A DNA stretch of 64,000 bases from Deltaproteobacteria bacterium UBA5205 (GTDB lineage: Bacteria > Desulfobacterota > Syntrophorhabdia > Syntrophorhabdales > Syntrophorhabdaceae), in contig DHVP01000015.1 of assembly GCA_002412715.1 (NCBI GenBank), positions 1 through 64,000 of the forward strand, written 5' to 3'. Numbering within the stretch: position 1 is the stretch's first letter; each line of letters begins with the position of its first letter. The notes beneath the pieces were generated by a model. The model did not search any database. It worked only from the letters and a program-made list of their open reading frames with translations, and was not told the origin of the DNA. Both the position numbers and the translations under genes were made by a program. This document shows positions 25,218-35,215 of the stretch, one piece after another.

Positions 25218-26564
25218 TTAATCGACGTAGGGCGGTATCACACCCTTCTCCATGAGAAGCCCCACTTCGTCCTGAGCCCTACGGATCTTCGTGACCGCCA
25301 TATTGTAAAGTTCCTTTTCATCGATCGTGAGGCGCGCAACGCCCTGTTTCATAGCCATCTTTGCGACGGCCACGGCCTCCCTCGGAAAAACCTCCCATTC
25401 GCTCATTGTCGGCAGGAGATGGTCCTCCGTGAGCCCCCGGTCCTCGGCGCACCGGGCAAGCTCATAGGCCGCGGCGATGCACATCTCGTCGGTGATGGTC
25501 CGCGCCATCACGTCGAGGGTACCCCGGAATATTGCGGGGAATCCCACGGAATTATTGACCTGGTTGGGAAAATCGCTCCGTCCCGTCGCCACGATACGGG
25601 CCCCGGCCTCTTTCGCGTCCCAGGGCCACATCTCCGGTATCGGGTTTGCGCAGACAAACACAATGGCATTGTCGGCCATGGAGGCAACCCAATCCTTCTG
25701 GATCACGTCGGGTCCCGATTTCGAAAGGGCTATGAGAACATCCTGTCCCTTGAGGGCCGCCGCCGTATCGCCTTCCCGGTTTTCTCCGTTGGTGGTCCGG
25801 GCGAGTTCAAGTTTTTCTTTGTAATTGGGTTTGATATCGTCGCGCTTCCTGTTGAGTATGCCTTTGCTGTCTACTACGATCACGTTTTTCGGATTGGCGC
25901 CCGCCTTTATGAGCATCCGCACAATGCAGACATTGGCGGCGCCTATCCCTATCATGGTTATCTTTGCATCCTCAATCCGCTTCCCGACGATCTTGAGGGC
26001 ATTCACCAGCCCGGCGAGAGTAACGGCCGCTGTTCCCTGCTGGTCGTCATGCCAGACGGGGATCGGCGATTCCGCCCTCAATTTCTCCAGGATATAGAAG
26101 CACTTGGGATTTTCGATATCCTCAAGGTTAATGCCGCCGAATACGGGCGCAATCAGTTTGACCGTCCGTATGATCTCATCGGGGTCTTTCGTATCGAGGC
26201 AAATGGGAAATGCGTCCACCCCTCCGAGATACTTGAAGAGAAGGGCCTTACCTTCCATGACCGGTAATCCGGCCATCGGGCCGATGTCGCCAAGCCCGAG
26301 GACCCGTGTCCCGTCCGTCACTATCCCGACTGTGTTTCCCTTGTTCGTATATTCGTATACCTTTTCGGGATTCCTGCTGATCTCCTTGCAGGGTTCCGCA
26401 ACCCCCGGCGTATACCATATGGCAAAATCATCGACGTCCCTGATGACACACTTGGGGACTATCTCAATCTTTCCCTTATAAAAGGGGTGCATTTTCATCG
26501 CATCCAGAGCCGGCTTCCTGGCTTTTTCAAGAAGCTCTTCCTTGGTGACCCTCTCGTCTCCCAT
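25218..26564 (-). CDS. Malic enzyme (malate to pyruvate + CO2)
   Basis: A 448-residue short-form malic enzyme of the bacterial NAD(P)-dependent type. The malic N-terminal domain (YTPGVAEPCKEI, VGIVTDGTRVLGLGDIGPMAG, KALLFKYLGGVDAFPI, DIENPKCFYIL, PVWHDDQQGTAAVTLAGL) and the Rossmann domain (ITMIGIGAANVCIVRML) are clear. It lacks the phosphotransacetylase-like extension of MaeB. First gene of a three-gene transcript with fumarase. Confidence 0.93.
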   Translation of the reverse strand: MGDERVTKEELLEKARKPALDAMKMHPFYKGKIEIVPKCVIRDVDDFAIWYTPGVAEPCKEISRNPEKVYEYTNKGNTVGIVTDGTRVLGLGDIGPMAGLPVMEGKALLFKYLGGVDAFPICLDTKDPDEIIRTVKLIAPVFGGINLEDIENPKCFYILEKLRAESPIPVWHDDQQGTAAVTLAGLVNALKIVGKRIEDAKITMIGIGAANVCIVRMLIKAGANPKNVIVVDSKGILNRKRDDIKPNYKEKLELARTTNGENREGDTAAALKGQDVLIALSKSGPDVIQKDWVASMADNAIVFVCANPIPEMWPWDAKEAGARIVATGRSDFPNQVNNSVGFPAIFRGTLDVMARTITDEMCIAAAYELARCAEDRGLTEDHLLPTMSEWEVFPREAVAVAKMAMKQGVARLTIDEKELYNMAVTKIRRAQDEVGLLMEKGVIPPYVD

Positions 26565-26689
26565 GAGACGCCTCCCTCTCAGTTATTTCATACCTGTTTC
26601 GACATTGTAGTATAGATATGGCAGAAAATGGAATGGAAAAATAGAGAAGTCCCGGATGATAGGTTTCGGGCTGCAGGCCCATTCAGTCA

Positions 26690-26719
26690 TTGACAAACCG
26701 GGGTGAAATCGTTTATTTT
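26690..26719 (+). promoter_or_regulatory. Promoter of the tRNA(CAU) gene
   Basis: TTGACA (26690-26695), 18-base spacer, TATTTT (26714-26719). The tRNA begins at 26732, a normal distance. Confidence 0.5.
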
Positions 26720-26731
26720 ATTAGAAAAGTT

Positions 26732-26804
26732 GGGCCCATAGCTCAGCTGGAAGAGCCACCGGCTCATAACCGGTAGGTCCTTGGTTCGAACCCAAGTGGG
26801 CCCA
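26732..26804 (+). tRNA. tRNA with CAU anticodon (Met, or Ile2 if lysidinylated)
   Basis: A 73-nt cloverleaf: acceptor GGGCCCA/TGGGCCC, D-arm GCTC...GAGC, anticodon stem ACCGG/CCGGT with loop CTCATAA, T-arm with GGTTCGAAC, discriminator A. CCA is not encoded (AATA follows). CAU can be elongator methionine or the lysidine-modified isoleucine tRNA; sequence alone does not settle it. The T-loop and D-loop rule out the initiator-like anticodon stem of three G-C pairs. Confidence 0.92.
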
Positions 26805-26865
26805 ATATAATATGATCAAATGGTGAAAAAATTTCTCATAGAACAAGATTCGTCAACTGACATGG

Positions 26866-26901
26866 AAGGGGTGTACCATCGGGTACACCCCTTCTCCTTT
26901 T
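26866..26901 (+). terminator. Strong intrinsic terminator between tRNA and zinc-ribbon gene
   Basis: AAGGGGTGTACC (26866-26877) pairs perfectly with 26882-26893 over a 4-base ATCG loop and is followed by CTCCTTTTT. It ends only about 14 bases before the next start codon, inside that gene's leader. Confidence 0.85.
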
Positions 26902-26914
26902 TGGAGGCAATAAA

Positions 26915-27625
26915 GTGGAGCAGGAATTAGAGACTCTTTTTGAAGCACAGAAAATTGAATCGATGATCATGGAAGGGGAACAAAAACTCCTTCAGGCGCC
27001 GAGAAGGCTCATGCAGATGGAAGATGAGCTGGGTACGGTCCGGGAGAAGATCGAAAAGGAAAAAGAGATCATCGAAGAACTCGAAAAGGAACGTCGCAAG
27101 AAAGAGAAGGAACTGGAAGTCGAGAAAGACAAGATCAAGAAGCTTGAAGTAAGGCTCTACGACGTAAAAACGAACAAGGAATATCAGGCTCTCCTCAAGG
27201 AAATAGAATCCGCCAAGGAAGCAAACGATCGTACCGAGGAGGACGTGCTCGTCCTCATGGACAAAGTCGAAGACCTTAAGAAGGACTTTGAAGGTTCCAC
27301 GGTACAGCTCAAGAAACTCGAGAAAGAATCCGAAATCGAAAGAGCGGAGATTGAAAAAGAAACACGGTCGATGGACGAAGTAATAGCAAAGCTTACTACG
27401 GAAAGGGACAACCTGCTTTCCGTCGTCAACGATAACCTCCGGACCATCTACGGCATTCTTCGCGAAAAACGCGGGGGCATCGCCGTTACCAACGTGAAAC
27501 ATGGGGTGTGCCTTGGCTGCAACATGAACATCCCTCCCCAGCTTTTCATTGAGGTCACCAAAAACAAGCAGCTTATTCAATGTCCGAGCTGCAACCGGAT
27601 TCTCTTCTTCAGAGAAAACGATTAA
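26915..27625 (+). CDS. Coiled-coil protein with C-terminal C4 zinc ribbon
   Basis: A 236-residue protein: about 180 residues of highly charged coiled coil, then a zinc ribbon with Cys199-x2-Cys202 and Cys223-x2-Cys226. This is the widespread C4-type zinc ribbon family (CT398/FlxA-like), thought to be a nucleic-acid-associated protein but without a settled role. It starts with GTG; TTGGAGG lies 8 bases upstream. Its stop codon overlaps the RNase H start (TAATG). Confidence 0.8.
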   Translation: MEQELETLFEAQKIESMIMEGEQKLLQAPRRLMQMEDELGTVREKIEKEKEIIEELEKERRKKEKELEVEKDKIKKLEVRLYDVKTNKEYQALLKEIESAKEANDRTEEDVLVLMDKVEDLKKDFEGSTVQLKKLEKESEIERAEIEKETRSMDEVIAKLTTERDNLLSVVNDNLRTIYGILREKRGGIAVTNVKHGVCLGCNMNIPPQLFIEVTKNKQLIQCPSCNRILFFREND

Positions 27626-28017
27626 TGCGCTGGCATGTTCATGTTGACGGGGCTTCCTCCGGCAACCCGGGAAAGTCCGGCGCCGGCATCGTCGCCAGGG
27701 ACGACAAAGGGAGCGTGATATTCACCAGAGCGGTCTTTTTGGGGGAAATGACAAACAATATGGCCGAGTATGAGGCCCTTCTTTACGCCTTGAGGAGCGC
27801 CCAGGAACAGTCTGTCAGAAACGTGACCGTATATACAGATTCTCAACTTGTGGCGAATCAGGTTACGGGAGTATATAAGATCAAGAATTTAACCCTCCTG
27901 GAATACGTGAAGCGCGTCAAACAAATCATAAGCAATTTCGACCATTTTACGATACAATATATACCGCGGGAACAAAACAGTGAAGCAGACAAACTCGCGA
28001 AGGATGCCATATTAAAA

Positions 28018-28023
<6 letters not shown>
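27625..28023 (+). CDS. rnhA: Ribonuclease HI family protein
   Basis: A 132-residue RNase H fold with the catalytic carboxylates visible in order: DGASSGNPG, NNMAEYEALLYAL, VYTDSQLV and EADKLAKDA. It lacks the basic handle region of Escherichia coli RNase HI, as in the short archaeal/Sulfolobus-like class. It hydrolyses RNA in RNA-DNA hybrids. The start at 27625 overlaps the previous stop; upstream in-frame codons lie inside the zinc-ribbon gene. Confidence 0.85.
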
Positions 28024-28382
<359 letters not shown>

Positions 28383-28509
28383 CAAACAGCAAGGTCCGGG
28401 GTTCGGGGGTCAGGGAGGATGTGGGGTCAGACCCGTTAAACCGGTTGTGTGCCCTCCGAAGAGGACTCCATCCACGGTTACCTGGACGATAGACGAAACA
28501 GACCGGTCA

Positions 28510-30099
28510 ATGGAACAGAAGAACACAAAGATCGCTGTCATCCTCATCCTTGTCGCGTGCTGCGGACTCTTTCTTACCAACATCGGCGGCCGGGATTTCT
28601 GGGCTCCGGACGAGGGTGACTTCGCTGAGATCGTCAAAGAGCTGGACAACAATTTTGTCGTCCCTCATCTCAACAATTCGGCCTACGCTGAAAAACCTCC
28701 CCTTTTTTATTATGTCGTCTTCGCCTTTGCCAAAACCTTTCGATGGCTTCCGGAAGAGACGTCCATGCGGCTGGCGTCAGGCTTTGCAGCCATTCTTACG
28801 ATCATCGCACTTTTCCTTGTAATCCGGTCTTTCTTCGGTATACGAATGGCCTTGTACAGCGTCGTCATACTCGCCCTCGCGCCTCTTTTTTACTGGCAGG
28901 CACGCTACCTCCAGGTCGATATGGTCTTTTCAGCCGCCCTGGTCGCCGCACTGCTCGTCTTCTTCCAGTTCATGAAGAGTGGGAGGAAGGCCTGGTATTA
29001 CCTGTTCTTTGTCGCCCTTGCCTTTGCCTTTATGGCCAAAGGCCCTCTCGCGCTGGCACTTGCGGCACCCGTAGCCGTCCTCTATTGCGCCTCCGAAAGA
29101 AGACTGTCGGTATTCTTCACGAGGCATACCTGCATCGGAGTCCTTCTTTTCCTGATCATCGTTCTCCCATGGTATCTTGCCGTGTATCTCAGGGAAGGAT
29201 TTCCCTATTTGTACGAGAACATCCTTCGCCAGAATTTTCTCAGGTTCTTTGATGCCTGGAGCCACAAGAGGCCTTTCTATTATTATTTCACGACCCTTCC
29301 CCTTGATTTCTTCCCCTGGAGCCTTTTTCTGCCCCTAGGCCTGTACGCGGCGGTGAAGAACTGGAGGGAGGACCCTGGAGCGCGGTACTTTTGCCTCTGG
29401 TTCCTCTGGTTCTTTTTCTTTCTGTCCCTTTCCTCCGGCAAGATCAGCAAATACATGCTGCCTGCCCTTCCCGCCCTTGCCGTGATAGTATCGGGTTCCA
29501 TAACGGATGGAAAGAGTCTCTATAATAAAATAGTCTTCTGTGTCACGGGCTCGGTATTCCTCGCCCTGGGGATAGCGCTTCTTACGTATAGGACATCCCT
29601 CTATGGCGAATTCCTGCCTGAAAGGATCATCCTTGGATCGCTTGCCATCGGCATCGGGATTCTCATTATTCTGTGCGTCCGCTTCAATGTCCCCCGGGCC
29701 GCCTTTGCTTCCATCGCCGTCTTTATGGGACTAGCCTTCATGACAGGAAACATTTCCATATTCGAAAAATGGAATCTGTACAAATCCCCGAAACCCGTCA
29801 GCGAAAAGATAAGAAGCCTCGTGGGTGAGGATGTACCCTGGGTCTATTATGGCAGTATGCGCGGAGTTTATGTATACTACGTCGGTAGATTTGCGGTCCA
29901 TGTCGAGGAACACGACGTCGCCGGGCTCAAGCGGTTCGCCGGCGCCCAGAAAAAATTTTATCTCCTGACCCGACAACGTGACGCCGACGAGGTCACGCAG
30001 GCCGTCCCGGGTGCCATGGTGCAATCTCGGGACCGTATCGGTAGTACGGACATGGTCATCTTCAGCTACGAAAAAAGTATGACGGATAACAGCCGATGA
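28510..30099 (+). CDS. GT39-family membrane glycosyltransferase (ArnT/PMT-like)
   Basis: A 529-residue protein with 11 or so membrane segments. The first loop has the family motif in the form APDEGDFAEIVKEL followed by NNSAYAEKPPLFYYVV, matching the DE-x-RYAE and KPPL signatures of dolichyl/undecaprenyl-phosphate-sugar transferases. It probably moves a sugar from a polyprenyl carrier onto lipid A or another periplasmic acceptor. The ATG at 28510 begins just before the first hydrophobic segment; a GTG 21 codons earlier is possible. Stop overlaps the next start. Confidence 0.8.
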   Translation: MEQKNTKIAVILILVACCGLFLTNIGGRDFWAPDEGDFAEIVKELDNNFVVPHLNNSAYAEKPPLFYYVVFAFAKTFRWLPEETSMRLASGFAAILTIIALFLVIRSFFGIRMALYSVVILALAPLFYWQARYLQVDMVFSAALVAALLVFFQFMKSGRKAWYYLFFVALAFAFMAKGPLALALAAPVAVLYCASERRLSVFFTRHTCIGVLLFLIIVLPWYLAVYLREGFPYLYENILRQNFLRFFDAWSHKRPFYYYFTTLPLDFFPWSLFLPLGLYAAVKNWREDPGARYFCLWFLWFFFFLSLSSGKISKYMLPALPALAVIVSGSITDGKSLYNKIVFCVTGSVFLALGIALLTYRTSLYGEFLPERIILGSLAIGIGILIILCVRFNVPRAAFASIAVFMGLAFMTGNISIFEKWNLYKSPKPVSEKIRSLVGEDVPWVYYGSMRGVYVYYVGRFAVHVEEHDVAGLKRFAGAQKKFYLLTRQRDADEVTQAVPGAMVQSRDRIGSTDMVIFSYEKSMTDNSR

Positions 30100-31739
30100 A
30101 ACTTGGTAAGAGCTTCGCCAGGTATACGATAATCCTTCTCGTTCTCTCCTACGCCTTTGTTTTCTATGGCCTCGGTAATTACTCCCTCAAGGAACCCGAT
30201 GAAGGCAGGTACGCCGAAATACCGCGGGAGATGGTGCAAAGCGGCGATTTCACCGTTCCGCGCCTCAATGACGTCCGCTATTTTGAAAAACCTCCCTTTC
30301 TCTACTGGTCCGTCGCTGCTTCGTATAAGCTGTTCGGGATAAACGAATGGTCGTTCAGGTTTCCCAACGCCCTCGCGGCCGTCCTGTGCGTCTTCAGCCT
30401 CTTCTTTTTCCTGCGGCGCTGGGTCGATGAAAAAGCCGCTTTCCTGGCCTCCCTCGTTCTGTTGTCGTCCACGGGTTTTTTTGCTATGGCGCGAATAGTC
30501 ACGACGGACATGATCCTCACCTTCTGGTTGTTCCTGTCCCTTCTGTGTTTTTACGGGTACTACCGGGAGCGAAAAGGCGCATTCCTCTATGGGTTCTATG
30601 CGGCCATGGCACTGGCGACGCTGACCAAGGGCCCTGTCGCACCCGTTCTGCTATGCGGCACGATCTTCGTCTTTTTGCTTACGGAACGCAACATCTCTTT
30701 TGCGAGACAGATGAAGCCGGTCCGCGGCCTTCTTCTGTACCTTCTGATAGCCGCTCCCTGGTTCATTATCATCTCGCTGAGAGAAAAGGAGTTCTTTGAT
30801 TTCTTCTTCGTCGATCAGCATTTCCTCCGTTTCATTTCGACAAAACATAAGCGCAGCGGACCTGTCTATTATTTCATACCCGTCCTCCTGGCAGGGATGC
30901 TTCCCTGGTCGTTCTTCATCCCGCGGGCCGTACTTTCAGCCTGGAAAAGACCTGATTGCCGCCTGTTCCTCTTATGGTCGGCCATTGTCTTTGCGTTCTT
31001 CAGCCTCTCCGGATCGAAGCTTCCCCCCTACATTCTTCCTCTTTTCCCGACTGTTTCCGTGGTGGTAGGGGGGCTTTTCCATGACAGGGCCGGATCCCCG
31101 TTCAGGAAACCCTGGGAAATCATCGCCTGCGGCCTCTTAATGGCAATCCTGGCTTTTTCCTGTCTCGTTTATTTCAGCCCTTCCTTCATGGCCTATATTG
31201 CGGACGTCTCCATGGACGCTCCCGGGATAACAGGGGACCTCAGACACTTTTCATTGTGGATATCCTTTACGGCGTCAGTCTGCCTTGTGCTTCTCTTTTT
31301 CAGAAGGTTCAGACTCCCCGGCCCCCTTTTCGTAATCCTTTTTCTCTTCTCCCTTTCCACTGTCATCGCCATCATGGCCCAGTCAGGCGTGATTGACAGG
31401 GTCAATACGGTCAAGAAACTGGCGGCGGCGGCGCGTGAGGCGGATCCCCCGCCGGATATTATAGTCAACTATTCCGCGCTCGATCTGACACTTCCCTTTT
31501 ACCTGGGAAGGCCGGTTACGATTGCCTCCTACAAGGGAGAGCTTGCTATGGGATCGAAATATGACGACGCCAGAAAGATATTCATGGAGGAAGAGGAGTT
31601 TTTCCGGCTCATCGGTTCTGAGAGGAAGGTCCTCTTCGTAACAAAACTAAAGAGGATCGACAACCTCGAAAAACGCTTTCCCGGACGTATCAGGACGCGA
31701 ATCTGTCAGAACGACCGCTGCCTGCTCTCCAATTACTGA
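30096..31739 (+). CDS. Second GT39-family membrane glycosyltransferase
   Basis: A 547-residue homologue of its upstream neighbour. It has a more canonical first loop: EPDEGRYAEIPREMVQSGDF, then PRLNDVRYFEKPPFLYW. About 12 membrane segments and a small periplasmic C-terminal domain. Starts as ATGA within the previous gene's stop. The pair probably arose by duplication and may act on two positions of one glycolipid; that is inference. Confidence 0.85.
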   Translation: MKLGKSFARYTIILLVLSYAFVFYGLGNYSLKEPDEGRYAEIPREMVQSGDFTVPRLNDVRYFEKPPFLYWSVAASYKLFGINEWSFRFPNALAAVLCVFSLFFFLRRWVDEKAAFLASLVLLSSTGFFAMARIVTTDMILTFWLFLSLLCFYGYYRERKGAFLYGFYAAMALATLTKGPVAPVLLCGTIFVFLLTERNISFARQMKPVRGLLLYLLIAAPWFIIISLREKEFFDFFFVDQHFLRFISTKHKRSGPVYYFIPVLLAGMLPWSFFIPRAVLSAWKRPDCRLFLLWSAIVFAFFSLSGSKLPPYILPLFPTVSVVVGGLFHDRAGSPFRKPWEIIACGLLMAILAFSCLVYFSPSFMAYIADVSMDAPGITGDLRHFSLWISFTASVCLVLLFFRRFRLPGPLFVILFLFSLSTVIAIMAQSGVIDRVNTVKKLAAAAREADPPPDIIVNYSALDLTLPFYLGRPVTIASYKGELAMGSKYDDARKIFMEEEEFFRLIGSERKVLFVTKLKRIDNLEKRFPGRIRTRICQNDRCLLSNY

Positions 31740-31762
31740 AACGGCGAGGTTGTCATATCGCA

Positions 31763-33298
31763 ATGGTCCCGAAATATCCCGATCATATACAGAAAACCTC
31801 ATGTGTCCCTCGTGGAGGACGGCTTGGTGTGTACCTCTGTGTTCTTATCGTGGCCGTCCTTTGCTGCGCCCAATCCGCCCGGTCGGACACCGACCCTGCA
31901 CAGGCCCTTGCCGGCGACATAGAGAGCATCCTTCGTGATCCTGCGCTGGACTCCGCCCACCTGGGAGTCGTGATCGGTTCGGTGACCACGGGACAGAGGC
32001 TTTTCGAACTGAACGGCAGCAAACGCTTCGTGCCTGCATCCAACATGAAGCTCTTCACTTCGGCCGCCGCCCTGCTCGCTCTCACGCCGGAATATCGCTA
32101 TGAAACACGGCTCCTCACCGGCGGTTCCCTGCGCTCCGGGATACTTCACGGCGATCTCATCATAGAGGGATCAGGTGATCCCACGATATCGGGTTATTTC
32201 AACGGGGGTGATCCCCTCCATGTCTTCCGGCAATGGACAACCAGATTGAAGGAAATGGGAGTGAGGGAGATCCGCGGCGATCTCATCATCGACAATTCCG
32301 CCTTCACCGGGCAGCCCTATCCCGCGGGCTGGGAAATAGGCGATGCCACAAACTGTTTTTCGGCCCGGAGGGATGCCTTCACCTTTAACAACAATTGTAT
32401 CCAGCTCGATATAACCCCGGTCAGCGGCCGGGAAGGGATTCGACTTGTCATGGAACCCGTTACCGGCTACGTACGGCTGCTCAACCGTCTGACACAGCAC
32501 CCGGGCCCGGGCCAGGGCATGGTCGGATTCGAGTACACAACACCGAGGACTCTTCTCATAACCGGCTCTATCGGGGCCCAAAGCAATACGGTAACCCGCT
32601 ACGTCGCCGTCAACCATCCCGCCTATTTCGGCGGCTTTGTCTTTAAAGAGACTCTCGCGGCGGACGGAATCGCCGTGAAAGGAGAGATAGCCTGCGCCCG
32701 CAACTGTCCGAAGATCGTCGATATACAGGACGTCCGAAGGAAAAAGACGTTCAAGACCGCAGCCGTCTATCGTTCTCCCAAACTTTCTGAAATCATAAAG
32801 GTTGTCAATAAGCTCAGCAACAATCTCTACGCCGAATTGCTTCTCTTCGCGATAGGGAAGGCAGCCGGTGACGAGTCCCCGAATGCGGCACTCAACACCC
32901 TCAGCAATGCCGGCATCGACACCGCCGGGGTCTCCATGGCCGATGGCTCCGGTTTGTCCCGTCACAATCTCGTCACTCCCAGCGTCATAGTCGATTTGCT
33001 GAAGGCCATGGCACAGGGCCCGTATGCGTCCTGTTACATCGAGTCACTTCCCGTCATGAGCCTGAACGGCACCCTCGGTAACCGGCTCAAGGGCTCCGTC
33101 GCAGAGGGGAGAATCCGTGCAAAGACGGGTTCCATGACGCACGTCAGGAGCCTGTCGGGGTTCGTGACGACGAAGAACAACGAGATATTGGCCTTTTCGA
33201 TCTTGTCGAACAACTACGATGCGGCCGTCCAGGCAGTCGATACCGTTGTCGACAGGATCATCCTCAGGCTTCTCGACCACCCTTTGGTCGCACAATAG
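31763..33298 (+). CDS. dacB: D-Ala-D-Ala carboxypeptidase/endopeptidase (PBP4 type)
   Basis: A 511-residue S13-family penicillin-binding protein. An N-terminal signal segment (about residues 21-40, VYLCVLIVAVLCCAQSARS) is followed by the SxxK active site Ser93-Asn-Met-Lys96, the SNN motif in KLSNNLYAE, and the KTG triad in AKTGSMTHV. The large insert between the first two motifs is typical of PBP4. It trims or cleaves peptidoglycan cross-links in the periplasm. Converges with the ABC permease gene, only 5 bases between stops. Confidence 0.92.
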   Translation: MVPKYPDHIQKTSCVPRGGRLGVYLCVLIVAVLCCAQSARSDTDPAQALAGDIESILRDPALDSAHLGVVIGSVTTGQRLFELNGSKRFVPASNMKLFTSAAALLALTPEYRYETRLLTGGSLRSGILHGDLIIEGSGDPTISGYFNGGDPLHVFRQWTTRLKEMGVREIRGDLIIDNSAFTGQPYPAGWEIGDATNCFSARRDAFTFNNNCIQLDITPVSGREGIRLVMEPVTGYVRLLNRLTQHPGPGQGMVGFEYTTPRTLLITGSIGAQSNTVTRYVAVNHPAYFGGFVFKETLAADGIAVKGEIACARNCPKIVDIQDVRRKKTFKTAAVYRSPKLSEIIKVVNKLSNNLYAELLLFAIGKAAGDESPNAALNTLSNAGIDTAGVSMADGSGLSRHNLVTPSVIVDLLKAMAQGPYASCYIESLPVMSLNGTLGNRLKGSVAEGRIRAKTGSMTHVRSLSGFVTTKNNEILAFSILSNNYDAAVQAVDTVVDRIILRLLDHPLVAQ

Positions 33299-33303
33299 CG
33301 CCG

Positions 33304-34059
33304 TCAACGGATGATTCGGCGGCGCATCAGTTTGAAGGGAAACGGGGCGAGGATAATAACGACGACTATTATCCATGTCACACCCTCGAGCGCCTTCCCC
33401 GGTGAGCCTTCGGCAAGGGCCCTGCAAACGTTCGTGAGATGGAACAGAGGGGTAAACCAGGCAATCTTGCTAACGAAGGACGGCAGGCTGTCGAGGGGAA
33501 AGAAGATCCCCGAAAAGAGGAACATCGGGGACATGAGCAGGGTGTAGAAATAATTCAGGGAGTCGACACCGGGGACAAGTGCCACGCACATCAGGGAGAT
33601 CTCCGCAAAAATGAGCCCGCTCAGGAAAAGAACGGGGACGACAAAAACGATCAGGGCGGAATCGACGAGCTGGAAGGCGCTTATCGTCCCGATAATGATC
33701 ACACCGTAGAGGATGCTCTTCGTCGCTCCCCACATCATCTCCCCCGCAATGAGGTCGTCGATGTTGACGGGCGTTGCAAGGATGGCGTCGAAGGTCTTCT
33801 GGAAGAATATCCGTACATAGGTCGAGTAGGTACATTCATAGACCGTGGCGAACATCGATGACGACGCTATGATGCCAGGCGCGATGAAGTTGATGTAGGG
33901 TTTTCCCTGGACGTGTTCGATGTATCCTCCGAGACCGAAACCAAGGGCGACGAGGTACAGGATGGGTTCGACGAAATTGAGGGCGATACTCGAGAGATAC
34001 AGCTTCGTGTAGACCGTGAAATGCCTCTGCCACACACGAAAGGCCCGTTTAACTTTCAA
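33304..34059 (-). CDS. ABC-2 type permease (NodJ-like)
   Basis: A 251-residue six-helix permease of the ABC-2 family. The ending PLFHLTNVCRALAEG and the segment MSPMFLFSGIFFPLDSLP are typical of the NodJ/DRA-like branch that exports drugs, polysaccharide or lipid-linked compounds. It starts with TTG, with GGGAGG five bases upstream, and overlaps the ATPase gene by 11 bases. Confidence 0.85.
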   Translation of the reverse strand: MKVKRAFRVWQRHFTVYTKLYLSSIALNFVEPILYLVALGFGLGGYIEHVQGKPYINFIAPGIIASSSMFATVYECTYSTYVRIFFQKTFDAILATPVNIDDLIAGEMMWGATKSILYGVIIIGTISAFQLVDSALIVFVVPVLFLSGLIFAEISLMCVALVPGVDSLNYFYTLLMSPMFLFSGIFFPLDSLPSFVSKIAWFTPLFHLTNVCRALAEGSPGKALEGVTWIIVVVIILAPFPFKLMRRRIIR

Positions 34060-34780
34060 GCTTCCTCCCGGTGAGTTTCAGATACACAGCCTCGAGATTC
34101 CCCCCGTACCGGTCCATGAGTTCCCGGGGTGAGGCGATAACAATTATCTTCCCCCTGTCCATGATGGCGACACGATTGCACAGTCTCTCGGCCTCCTCCA
34201 TGTAGTGGGTCGTCAGGAGGAGCGTCTTGCCCTGTGCCTGCAGATCGGAAAGCCTCTTCCAGACCATCTGCCTGCTGTGCGGATCGAGGCCGGTCGTGGG
34301 TTCATCAAGGATGATCAGCTTGGGATCGTTCACGATCGACCTCACGAGAAGAAGGCTTCTTTTCATACCCCCCGACAGGCTCTTGATGTTCGCCTTCATC
34401 TTATCCGTAAGCCCCACGGAAGCGAGAAGTTCTTTCGCGAGCGGCAGCGTCTTCTTTCTCGGCATGTCGAAGTATCTTCCGTAGACGACAAGGTTCTGGA
34501 TGACGGAAAGGTCCGGATCGAGGCTGTCATCCTGGGGCATGACCCCTATACATGATTTGATAAGGCTCGGGTCCTTCCGGACATCATGGCCGAGAACCAT
34601 GACCTCCCCCCGTGTCGGAGGGAGAAAACAATAAAGGATGCGCATTATCGTCGTCTTTCCGGCACCGTTCGGTCCCAGGAAACCGAAACACTCCCCGGCC
34701 GTGATGGAAAAATTGACCCCGTCGACGGCCCTGAACCCCTCATAGTCTTTTGTCAGATTTTTTGCGGTAATGATATCCAT
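34049..34780 (-). CDS. ABC transporter ATP-binding protein (NodI-like)
   Basis: A 243-residue ATPase: Walker A GPNGAGKT at residues 36-43, signature LSGGMKR, Walker B LIILDEPTTGLD, and a switch histidine in LLTTHYMEEAE. The sequence pattern GGMKRSLLLVRSIVNDPKLI is of the NodI/DrrA type. It powers the adjacent permease. No linked substrate-biosynthesis gene is visible, so the export substrate is unknown. The 143-base gap upstream to fixX holds nothing I can name. Confidence 0.9.
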   Translation of the reverse strand: MDIITAKNLTKDYEGFRAVDGVNFSITAGECFGFLGPNGAGKTTIMRILYCFLPPTRGEVMVLGHDVRKDPSLIKSCIGVMPQDDSLDPDLSVIQNLVVYGRYFDMPRKKTLPLAKELLASVGLTDKMKANIKSLSGGMKRSLLLVRSIVNDPKLIILDEPTTGLDPHSRQMVWKRLSDLQAQGKTLLLTTHYMEEAERLCNRVAIMDRGKIIVIASPRELMDRYGGNLEAVYLKLTGRKLES

Positions 34781-34923
34781 GAAAACTCACAATTAAAATA
34801 GCAGAAAAGAGGTGAAGAAGAAAGTACACCGCGCGTAAATCGGCGCCTGACAAGCGAAAAACGGTCTTGAAGGACGCGTAAGGTCAAAAATGGCCCGCGT
34901 AGACCGGTTAAACCCCGAAGAGT

Positions 34924-35202
34924 CTACCCGTACCTGTACTGCACGCCGAAATCCCCTTTCGGGTAGGTCCATGTAATGGCGCCTTCCGTACAGGCTATCA
35001 TGCAGGTGCCGCATTCCAGACAGCCCGCATACTCCACGATGATCGCATTTTCCTCTTCATTGAAGGTATAGAGGTACCCGGGGCAAACCGTCAGGCAGTA
35101 TCGTTTGGTGCACCGCGTCCTGCAGATGTCGTGGTTTATGATAATGTGACTTTCCTTATCCGTCTTGAACGCGTCGATGGCAAGCTTTTCGTCGATCTTC
35201 AT
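34924..35202 (-). CDS. fixX: FixX ferredoxin-like protein
   Basis: A 92-residue iron-sulfur protein. It has two cysteine groups: CRTRCTKRYCLTVCPG and CLECGTCMIACTEG. It accepts electrons from or passes them to the FixAB flavoprotein and FixC. I start at the ATG at 35202, 13 bases after the fixC stop, which gives the usual FixX length of about 95; the frame remains open 14 codons upstream into fixC. Confidence 0.88.
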   Translation of the reverse strand: MKIDEKLAIDAFKTDKESHIIINHDICRTRCTKRYCLTVCPGYLYTFNEEENAIIVEYAGCLECGTCMIACTEGAITWTYPKGDFGVQYRYG

Positions 35203-35215
35203 GTCCTGGGTTACC

